NCBI GenBank assembly: GCA_012845835.1
Contig: JABAKD010000018.1
Location: forward strand, 992,001-1,056,000
Reading direction: 5' to 3'
Length of the DNA stretch: 64,000 nucleotides
Source: Undaria pinnatifida
Lineage: Eukaryota > Sar > Phaeophyceae > Laminariales > Alariaceae
Below the pieces are notes generated by a model that saw only the letters and a program-made list of their open reading frames with translations, was not told where the DNA came from and made no database searches. Each line of letters starts with the position of its first letter. The stretch's first letter is position 1. Positions 51,068 to 61,290 of the stretch are shown piece after piece. The translations under genes were made by a program, and so were the position numbers.

Positions 51068-52458
51068 GAAACTTTGCGACGGATTGATGTTGTTCGCACA
51101 TCAACAGGTCTGGCACGGTGTGGCATTCATCCCAGTGGCGCTCTCCTTGCTTCCCGGTATGGGGCTTTGCTGTTGATCAACGCTCATGGCTGTCGGCGTG
51201 CACCACGGTAGTTGCGTGGCCAATAACCCCCGCGGTAAACGTTTGAGGAGGTGTTGATTTGCTCGTCAAAATCCGTTCGTTGCGTCTCCAAGCATCTCCG
51301 TATAATAGCGCGCCTCCGTTGGCTAGTGGGGCATCATAAGATTATAGCCTCGATGTCGAGATAAACAACGTAGCTCGCTTGGGTAAAGGAACTTCGTGCT
51401 GCGCTGCATCAGTGAACATCGCATGCGCAGCTATCTCGGTTGAAGGTTAGATGCCCACTTTCAAAACGTAAAGAACAAGTCGGACGCATGCAGCGGTCGG
51501 GGTGACAATTGCGGCCACCGTGTAGAAATGCACAGCCTGTTTAAAGAGGCAACTCGCTTGCGAAGCTCCAGCCCTCTCAAAAATATATTTAGCTTTCAGT
51601 TGATTGGAGAAGACTTCGTAAATCAATTATTTCTAACCGTTGGATTTGGTATACAAGAAATAAGAAGACGTGGTTAAGACCGCCACGCCCTACCGTTTCA
51701 GGTTCGAAAGCTCGACATTTCGTATAGTCGTTGCGAAAACGGCTTGGGCCAAGGAGTGTTGCCGCTAGGGTACCATGCCTCGGGGGCGCTTGGTACGTTT
51801 GATGTGTACCAAGATGTACTGAGGCTTCTCGTGCGAGGAAGCCAAATGATCACAAAATATATTATTTCGTGAATCAATTGAAAAGTGCCACACCTAATGA
51901 ACTCATCCAGGAGCAAAGTATGCAGAAATTACATTGGCAAGGAAAAAATGCCATTGGGATCAACGATTTCGGATTAAGCATCCCAGTCAATAAAAAAACA
52001 ATTACCCGAAAAACTGGTGCTTTTATTAGAGTATGACTCGGGTGCACTTACACGAATACCACTCTTTTTGTCAGAGGGAAACGATGCCTCCCAGAAACAA
52101 TATCTTGAAACAAACCCGAAACGTTTGGTCAACCGTGCTAATCTACCTCGATCGAAGCGCACGTGTATATCGTTGTCATCGGCACTAATATGACTCCGTT
52201 ATTGTCATGCGCACACACGGATCTCGGGGCCACCAATATCTGGAAAAATACATGGACATTGTAACCTGACTCCTCATCAGAAGAAATATCAGGTATCCCA
52301 AGATTTCCCACATGTGTACTACGATTTTGCTCGATAGAGCTACACACTCGGCTTCATGAAGGGTGGTGTTTACTTTCAAATCGGTCAGAAATGAGGAAAA
52401 ACTACCCTCAAGAAAACAACCTCGTGGTATACCAGCCTCACTCTCTTCTATGTCAGTA

Positions 52459-52680
52459 GACGCGGCTTACGAGATATGTGCACTACTTTCTGTCTGCATG
52501 TTCCACAATTTGGGATGTTACGACGTCTCCGAAAACCTGATTTGGAGAAAAAGAACAAAGTTACACAACGAAAATCCTACGAAACAAATTGCCCTTTTCC
52601 GGCGATTGTGGGTTAAGAAGCTCCGTCATTCGGAAATCGTTTCGGGCAAAGATGGCTACCTCTATCGTAGCATCCGTGAG
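52459..52680 (+). mobile_element. MITE of the GTGCTACGATAGAGGT family
   Basis: About 222 bp: left end GACGCGGCTTACGAGATATG then TGCACTAC; right end GCTACCTCTATCGTAGCATC. Flanks AGTA and AGCA could be a worn 4-bp duplication. The body keeps TTTCCGGCGATTGTGGG and AAGCTCCGTCATTCGG. Confidence 0.7.
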
Positions 52681-53518
52681 CATGCCTCACCGCTTGCCTT
52701 CGACTCGGTATGAGATGCGTTATATACGTATCACGATTGTGTGATTTCTCTTTTGAACGTTTGTACGCCGTCAACCCCCGGCGGGCTTAGCGCGTAAGCA
52801 CAATAGGCATCCCTCCTGACTCCTACCCTTAACCCCGAAAATATTTCGTCGCGATAATGCTAACTGTTTCCGTCAGGGTACGCTGGCCAACCCAGCGAAG
52901 TCTGTCCCCGCACGCAGTCAACAAAGTCCGTCGGAACGTCAGAGGGGCACGCCGTGAAACACAATGCTGCACGATGAAAACATGGATGGGCCGCGCAACC
53001 GCGGCTGGGCTGCACGGATAAACGGGATGTAGCCGTAGTGCAATGTAGATATATGCACGGTATGTATGCATAATATTATATATACATGCTTCATCATCAC
53101 GTTTACTCTCCAGGTAAACTCGTTGGAGGCATACCCTCGGTCATGGTGTAACAGGTGTCTTTCCGCTTTCCACATAGTGCATGACTTTTGTTTGTACGGC
53201 CAAGGGTACCACTCCTACATTTCTTTCGAGTTTTCATTGTCGTTGATTTATAAAAATAATCGCGTATTCTTAAGGCCACAAGCTCATCTTAAACGGCCTA
53301 CCCTACGGCAGCATTGGTGTGCACATGGCTGTTCATTGACTTCCACGCGAAAACATGACCCAGCAGCGCCCCCTCCTTGTTCCTCCTCACATTTGTTTTG
53401 GTTTTAAAGCAGATGCCAGAAGACTCAAAATGCGGAACGTCGAGTGTGTATTGCTACTTGCTGTGCATTATCAGGAGATTTATGAATAGAGTCTTCCTGT
53501 TTTTAGGTTTATTTTGGT

Positions 53519-53564
53519 GGACGATGACGATAATGATGAAGATGATGATGATGATGATGATGAA

Positions 53565-53619
<55 letters not shown>

Positions 53620-53825
53620 ATGATTATGATGACTGATTATGATGATGACAATGATGAAGAAGATGATGACGATAACGATGATGACGAAGATGATGATAAT
53701 GATGATGATGATCATCACCATCATGGTGATGATGGTGATAATGATGACGATGGAGATGGTGAGGATTGCAGTTATCCTGATATGTATGATGATGATGATC
53801 ATGATGACAATGATGATGAACACAA
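53519..53825. repeat. ATG/GAT trinucleotide microsatellite
   Basis: About 300 bp: a pure ATG run in the first part (about 53520-53625), then GAT/GAC/AAT variants. Frames through it give poly-Met, poly-Asp or poly-Ile/His strings on both strands; these are not genes. Confidence 0.95.
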
Positions 53826-54025
53826 ACGTCTTTTTAAGGGATGGGTTGCACGTTTTGCACCGGTTGTTTTCTTCGGAATTCCACCGATTCGTACCTAATT
53901 AATGTCATCGGGAGTTAATCCATAGTCCGTCGGAGATTCATTCATCGAATTTTCTAAACGGGGTGCACATCCTATTTGTACCACCTTATTTCTGTTGTAT
54001 GAGGTACACAGCTCTTAATATTGAT

Positions 54026-54253
54026 TTCGGTAAGGGGATCACGATTTGGGGCCTTTTTTCGGGGTCATCGGCGCGAGTAACCGCCCCGTTCATTGTTGGC
54101 GAAATTAAACGTTCATCGTTTTTTGTCAATCTGCGAAATATAATCCGCAATGGAATGACAATTCTACGCTGCACGAAAAACAATTTCCCCACTTTTTTTG
54201 TCTCGTGATGTAATTTCCGTAGTGCAAATGGGAGTACCCACCCTACCAAAGCC
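54026..54253 (+). repeat. Palindrome-bearing interspersed repeat
   Basis: About 228 bp: left end TTCGGTAAGGGGATCACG, palindrome remnant CATCGGCGCGAGTAACC near 54066, CGCAATGGAATGACAATTCT then ACGCTGC, right end GGGAGTACCCACCCTACC. Word order matches the 47.1 kb copy. Confidence 0.55.
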
Positions 54254-55835
54254 TTTTTTAGCTCTCCTCAAGCGAAGACGTGAGGATGAGCACGTGCTGC
54301 AGCTTCACCGTACTGTGCGTCACATCTTGACGAACGAACAGTCACACCACACGCAGCACGATCATCTTGATTGCTTGATAACGCGTGCTATAGTTATAAT
54401 ACAGGCAGATATATATATTGTGCCTGAGTATGGAACCTGGTCTCTCACGGGGTCCCGGAGTCGAAGTGGAGAGGGTGGTCCCGGATGTCTGGTACTCGTC
54501 GCGGATGGTCGGTAGTCGGAGCGGAGACGTCGTCGCAGAGCTGAAGTCGGAGCGGAGAGAGCGTCGCGGTACTGAGGTCCATTGACGATCGTTCTCAACA
54601 GCGAACGCGACTGATAACCTTTCTTTCTTATATGTAGCAAGGAGATGCTAAGCCAGTGCTAGAGTGACGGTGGGCATATGCCCTTCGTCATGCGGCGGGA
54701 TCATCTTTCGGTGGCTGACCTTCCGGGGAAGGGTCAACGCCGTCTATGACGGGTGACGCCGTTCGCGACCTGGGATCGTGTATTGCCTGACCGGTGACGT
54801 GTCCTCTCGCGCATGCGTGTACGCGATCTACGATAGGTATTTACGACCCTGTCTTCCACATCACCTCCCTCTGTATCCGCTGCAAGTCCATCTTAGCTAA
54901 TGATGGTTTTGTCGCGGTCATCGCGAGGATGACAATTTTAGGAAACGGGGTGTCGATTTATCGGATCGAGACACAGCAGCTGTTATATGCGTGCATCCAC
55001 TCCTTATATCTGACGTGTTTAGCAAACACGGGTGTGAAACACCGGGCCAGCGAAGATATTTACAATTTCGAGCTTGCATGCTCACAGCGTGTACTGGAGT
55101 TGCATGGGGTTTCCAAATATTATCTCAACGCACGTATTCCGTGTGGCCACACATACTGGTGGGCCCCTCGTGGTTGCTGTTCTGGGAACCACGGGCAGCG
55201 AAATTGTTTAGTGATTTCTCTTTTATGGGCGGGTCCGCCTATATATTTTCACTCGGAGTCAGCTCAGTTGATCTAGGTGCACCAACGTGTGACTTCGTTT
55301 TAGGTGGGGTGGAGTAGCGTGGATCTCATTTCCCATGTGTGTTTAGTGTTCGAACAATATTGTTTGTGGCTTGACGGTGGTGTTGCTGTTTTGTCCCGTT
55401 TGGAACGGAGTGTAGGGCACGGGCGTGAATTGTATCCCTTCTTTCAGCCTCTCTCCGTTGGGTACAACAATTTTCTTCACGTCTCCTTGCCCCCGGCTAT
55501 TCCCACCGAAATGCCGGGTAGAGTGCCCGTCAGATCATTGTCGACACGAGTGTGTACTGCCATGCCTGCTGGTGCTACTCTCATCACCGTTGTTGACTCT
55601 TGTGGTTACAGCTGAGTCAACTGTGTTTGCCAGCTTGTTCGTTATTCGGTTACGCCGCGGAGCATCTGAGAATCTTTCTTGCGCTGTCTCGTTCGTGCTC
55701 GTCCCTGCCTACTATACGCCTCCCTTTTCCGAGAGAAGGGGGCGGGGGTGAAGAAGGTGAGGTTATCGCGAGTTGCAAACCCTTTTGGGCTCGGTATGCG
55801 GCGATCAATTCGTGACATTGGGGTATTTCGTCCGC
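54254..55835 (-). other. 3' flank of the Ty3-like fossil, possibly including its LTR
   Basis: Lies directly after the integrase end on the - strand, where a Ty3 element's 3' untranslated part and LTR belong. A purine-rich stretch (- strand GGAAAAGGGAGG, near 55.73 kb) could be a polypurine tract, and a TATATATATCTGCC word (- strand, near 54.41 kb) could be a promoter box. No second LTR is in the window, so borders cannot be set. A 160-codon frame on + (54794-55276) and others up to 55.8 kb resemble nothing I know. Confidence 0.3.
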
Positions 55836-58800
55836 GCGTTACTCGAGGTCGGATTCAGGGCCGTAACCTCGGAGTCTTAGGCGGTACTTGTAGATGTGGC
55901 GGCTTGGTCTGCCAGGTCCCCTTTTATGATCTACTACCCTGGCTACGAAGTAGGACTCAATTTTGGGTTGAGCCGCGTCTGGATGGTCCAACTCGGGTAG
56001 GGGAATGGGCTTCCCTAAAAACAAGTCCGCCAGCTTCTCAAATTGAGGTGCGGGTGGTGTTTCCCGATGATGGTAGGGCGTTATATGGGCTAGGTGGACT
56101 GACATTTCTCGGGAGTTGTTCGTTAGTCGTACTCTATACACCACTGGTGATAATTGTGGGCAGACGACATACGGTCCTCGCCATGGTAATAGCAGCTTTG
56201 GGTTGGGCCCATCCGAATCCTGGAACGGTCTGTACACGAGTACTTCCTGTCCAGGTTTGAATACCGGGTACGGTTTAAGTTTGCTATTTTGTTCTGCCTG
56301 CTTGTCTGCACGCTCGGTTAAGTTTCCGCGTGCGAGCTCGAAAGTGATTTGCAAATTGTCCCGTGTGTTTTGTGCGAGTTCCTCGGTGTCTGCTGTTCTT
56401 GCTGCATGAGAAGTTCCGAGGATTATATCGACTGGGAGTCGGGGTTGTCGTCCGAACATTAAGAAGAATGGTGTCTCATGCATCGTTGCTCTGAAGCTAG
56501 TGTTGTGCGCTAGCTGTACAAACGGTAAGAGAGTGGTCCAGTTGCTTTGATCGATTGCACTGTGCATTGCTAGCATGCTGTGCATTGTTGAGTGTACCCG
56601 TTCGGACACTGAATTACCCTGCGGCCGGTACGGCGTTATGTGGGTCTTTTTGTATCCGAGTATTTGTTGCAGCTGATATATCACCATATTCTCGAATTTG
56701 GGGCCTTGATCACTGTGCAAGGTTTCTGGTGGGCCGAAAATGCTGATTAGTCTCTCGATTATGGCATTGGCTACTGTTTCGGCCGTGTTATTACATACGG
56801 GCAGCAGTACCGCAAACCTCGTCAACTGGTCCATCATGGAGAGAACGTATTGGCATTCGACCCCTGCGGCTGAAGTTGATACCGATTTGTACTCTACTAA
56901 GTCAACCGATATTCGTTGAAATGGCCGCTCGACAGGTAAATGGCCTGTCGGGTGCTTGGGCCTGTTGTGCGCTGTTTTTCGTCGTTGACAAGCTTGACAT
57001 TTTTCGCACCAATCTGGTACGTTGCGGCTGATGGTGGACCACCAATATTTCTGGTGTATTTTTTTATAAGTCGGGCGAGATGCGAGGTGTCCTCCGGATA
57101 GAACGTGATCGTGGTAGGCGTGCAGAATTAACCCAACAACGGCCTCCGGTACTACGAGTTGATCGCGGAAGGTGCTTCGTTTTCCAAGATATCCCGGAAG
57201 GTACGATTTAAACAACAGCCCGTCCTGCACTGAACAGTAAGACATGGTTGTTTTCGTTTCTTTCTCAGGTAATGGTGCGTCTGCGTGCTGTACGTAATCG
57301 ATGTACCGTCCGTACTCCACTTTTTGTGCTGAGCGGAGTTTTTCTCGATCGACGGACACGAAAACATTTGTCGCGCTCACGAATACTGATTTCACACTAA
57401 AGAGCTCTCTATCGCTGCGTACTGGTTCTAGGATATCCAGTTGGTCGGCGGAGATCTGATATGGTCTGGGGACACGAGCTGTTTGTAGCTTGGGATCATC
57501 TGGTACGTTGCGGCAAATGGGCGCGAGGGACGGCACAGCTACTTCTTGCTGGTGCTCGAACGCAAACATTCGTGAAAGCGTGTCCGGTACGACGTGCAGT
57601 TTGCCTGGTTTGTGTTGGACGGTGAAGTCAAAAGACTGTAATGCTATTGCCCAGCGTGTTAACATGTTCGATGTATCTTACATTGAGTATAGATATCGCA
57701 GGGCCGTGATCTTTCACACACACAAAATGACGTCCCCATAAATAAGGTCGCCAGTGCTGGATGGCCAAGACCACAGCATAACATTCTTTGAGCGTAGCGG
57801 AGTAGTGGCGCTGGCTGTCGTTGAAGCGTTGGCTAAAGTATGCGATTATAACGAGGTCATCGTCTTCTGCTGGGCGAGGAAGGCACCTGCACCTGCTTCT
57901 GAAGCGTCAACGTGTATCGCAAAGTCTTTAGAAAAATCGGGAAATTGAAGTACGGGCGCCTGAGTGAGTAATTGTTTCACTGTTGCCTACGCCTGATCGT
58001 GTTCTGGTCTCCAACGTTTAGCGACTTCTTTGGTGGCCTCTTTTTTCGTGAGGGCTACCAGGGGTGCTATGATACCGGCTAAGTTAGGTATAAACTTGCC
58101 TTCAAAGATAACCATTCCTAGCACTGACCGCAACTCCTTTATGGTTTTAGGCGTCGGCAAGTCAACTATAGATTATACGTGATCCTCACCGATCCGAATA
58201 CCGTCGGCCGTCAGTATGTGTCCCAAGTATTTAACTTCTCGGGGGCCAAACTGTACTTTCGATGGTTTGAGGGAGGGGCCGGCTGCTTGCAAGGCTTTGA
58301 ACATACTTTCGAGTAGCTGTAAGTGGCCTGTCCAGGTAAATGAACAACATATACAGTCGTCCATATAAACCAAGAGACCACTTTTGGGACCAAAATGTGT
58401 AAAAGCTAGTGACATAATTCGCGAGAACAGAAACGGCGCGTTAGCTATACCGAAGGGTAGGCGTTTGAAAACCCACTTTCCGTTCTGCGTGACAAAAGCT
58501 GTTTTATCTTGTTCGCTCTCTGATACTGATATTTGGTGGTGAGCATTATGTACGTCACACACAGTTATATGACGTGCTCCTCCGACCGTGTCAAGGTCGC
58601 TTTTTAAGTTAGGCATAGGCCACGATTTTTTTATCAGATTCTAATTTATGGTCGACCTGTAATCTACGCAAAATCGTGGAGTGCCGTCTGATTTTGCGAC
58701 AATAGTTACTGCGGAACCCCAGGGACTAGGGCGCTGTTCAATGATTCCTTCTTGTTCCATCTGGTTCACGCACTTGTCGATAGTTTCATGTACGCGAGGG

Positions 58801-61290
58801 TTTGCACGGTACGGGGTTCTATTTACAGGCCGTGTTCCTGGTTCAAGAGGAAACGTTGCTTCGGCCAGGGTACATTTACCTAGCTCTTGAGGCGACAAGG
58901 AAAAAACGCTGCGATATTTCGTGCATAGAGTCAGTACTTGTTCGCATTCGGCAGGTGTAAACGTGGTTTTATCAAATGCTCGAGTAAGTGCTGCACGAAG
59001 CTCGTTACGCGTGGATTCCGTTGTCTTGCTGTCTGTTTGAATTGCACTGGTCGTTTTGTTCAGGGCTACCGATACAGGCGCAATGTGACCTAGTAAGGTA
59101 TTGCGTTTCAAGTATACGTATTGGTGGGACGGGTTCGCGATCTGGACTATTGCTGTTTTATCAGCGGCCGACCAGTGACTCACTGTACGAGCAACTATCA
59201 TATTTTGAAAAGCTTCAGGTACGGCGGCCGATTCGATGTCTTCGAACGTGAAGATGAGTTGTTCAATGAGTGCAGCAGTGGTTTATGTGGGTGCTGTCGC
59301 TGACACTACTTGTACTGCCATCTCACTCTGGGGGGGGATGCAGCATTTTTGTCGCAACAAGACATACACCGACTCTACATCAGTGTTAACTGTGACCACG
59401 GAGCACTGAGCTGTCGCAGTGTTCTCGGGGCGAGCTGTAAAGTCTACTCTACGATGAGATGCTTTGATCGTCACTTGAGAGGTTTTGAATTACAATTGCT
59501 CTGTACTCCAGTCGAGGACACCTCCGAAGGCGCCCATGATGGTGTTATCGAGTAGCATAATGTCTGGCCCTAAAGAGGGCAATACGAGCGCTTCGACTGG
59601 TAGGGTATAAACTCCTAGCGTAAGTTGAAAGCGAACATGTCCTAAAAATTTGAGAGGCGACCCATCAGCACTGCTGAGGTTGATCGCTCCCGGGGGCACT
59701 GCAAAAATTTGAGTGTCCTTCATTGTGGGATGTGTCTGTACAAAGTGAACAGATGTGCATGGTACATCGGTCGCGGTGTCAATCGTGACATTGTGCGCTG
59801 GAAAATCAACAACTCTGGCGTTTACTCGTACGCGCTTTGACGTAGAGTTGATAGCTGTGGGATATCTGGGATACTCACTCATGGCAGACGCGTGGAACGC
59901 ATCAATGTGCGTTTCCCGGATAGCGTTGCATGATGAAAAAACTTGATGTTTATTTTTCTCATTTAATTTGCGGGACGCAGCAGAAACATACAACGCTTGT
60001 GGTACCATGGAAGGTGAAAAATTATCATTCAGACGTTGACTACTCTTCTCGACTCTGCTTGCTGCTTCTACGGCTGGTCCAACTCCACGCGGTACTGCTA
60101 GAACACTCGGAACCTGCTGCTTATTTTCTTTGTCTGTTACAGTACTCGACTGGTTGTCTGCATGTACTTGTTTCGCATGGGTACTGGCCAGAGGTGTGGA
60201 GCTCTTTGTTCGGCCACACTTATCCCTCCTCTTACTACTAGGTCTACAGGCACTTGCCACGGCTACGCTAGCTGATCGTGCTATCGTTTCTACCGCGGGT
60301 ACGGTGATCCTAGTATGCCTACTCCCCGAACCGGTTTGAGGTAACCGGCGAGGGCCCCTCACGGTTTTTTGGTTACTACTATGCCGTCACGCTCGTGCAT
60401 TTTCGCCAGCCTGCAGTTCGGGCGCGAGTGCGAGCTGCGATGGCGACACATCGGGTAGTCGCATTCGTCGCCCGACGCTACTTTAGGCTTCCTCTTCCTA
60501 CCCGCCTCACTACTCGGCGACCTGCCTCGCTTGTCGGATGGGCAATAATTGGCAGGCTCGAAGATCACTTTGCGTGCCCGGCCTCGCGCCGCCGTCAGGT
60601 TGGATGTGATAGCCTTTTCAAGTTTTGCCATCGACGTCATTAGCTGTCGGTTGGGTCCTCCAGGGGATGTGCCAGAGACGGCCGAAGCATACGTGGTCGG
60701 GGAGGGGGTTAGGGGCGCGCGTAAGGCGTTGGTCTCATGTTTCTTGGCGCGAGTCCGTGAGCCTTGGTACGTGAGGGAGGGGTCTTCGCGGATAAGTTCT
60801 AGACGTACGTGCCGAACTAGGCCGGCTTCGAAGCCATGAGCGATGTTTGCCATGCATGTTGGTATGGCGAGACGTTGACAGGAGCGCTCCGTTTTGGTTC
60901 GGCTAGGAGGCGCGCGTATGCTGGAGTTACACGCAGTCCGTAAAAGTCGACGGATTCATTACTGCCTTGCTTTAGGGTAGAGACGGTGCGAGCGAGGAGG
61001 ACGATGCGGGTTACGGGGCTAAACACGTTTATGAAAGCATCCACCCACTCCTTCCAGTTGCGTGGTGCTCTGACGTCTACCGCTTCCGTGATTAGTTGGG
61101 CAAGCTCTTTGTCTGTGCGCCACTCTAACGTACCACACTGGATTTGGTTCATGGTGCTAGCTGCGTGGTCGGTCACTAAGTATGCCAGGTATCTCACGGC
61201 GTGGCGATCGATAACCGAGTCCGAGGCGCCGTCAGGGACGTGCAAGGGAATGTGAGCGTGAAAGAGCGCCACGATTTCGGGCACATCTTC
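55836..61290 (-). mobile_element. Ty3/gypsy-type LTR retroelement fossil, probably with a chromodomain
   Basis: Reads on the - strand from right to left: capsid part of gag (about 61.3-60.8 kb), a Cys/His-bearing nucleocapsid-like part (about 60.4 kb), aspartic protease region (about 59.8-59.5 kb), reverse transcriptase (about 59.0-58.2 kb, with a YMDD box near 58.35 kb), RNase H (about 58.1-57.3 kb), integrase with an HHCC zinc finger (near 57.0 kb) and DDE core (near 56.9-56.6 kb), then a tail like a chromodomain ending in G-Y-G-P-E. This gene order is that of Ty3. It is broken, with about half a dozen interruptions, and its 5' end is cut at 61290 by the duplicated block. The long open integrase part suggests moderate age. 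The 5' LTR is not in the window. Confidence 0.88.

Larger units (their letters stand above)
49188..54025 (+). other. Probable intron after exon 16, with MITEs and a microsatellite
   Basis: Contains MITEs at 49212-49461, 49875-50126, 50788-51067 and 52459-52680 and an ATG/GAT tract at 53519-53825. The last host exon should lie here or further right. 51070-52140, 52700-53500 and 53830-54025 hold nothing I recognise, apart from a worn MITE right end near 52143-52166. Confidence 0.5.

Noticed and set aside
53377-53898. 173-codon frame with poly-Met and poly-Asp
   Set aside because: It is a translation of the ATG/GAT microsatellite.
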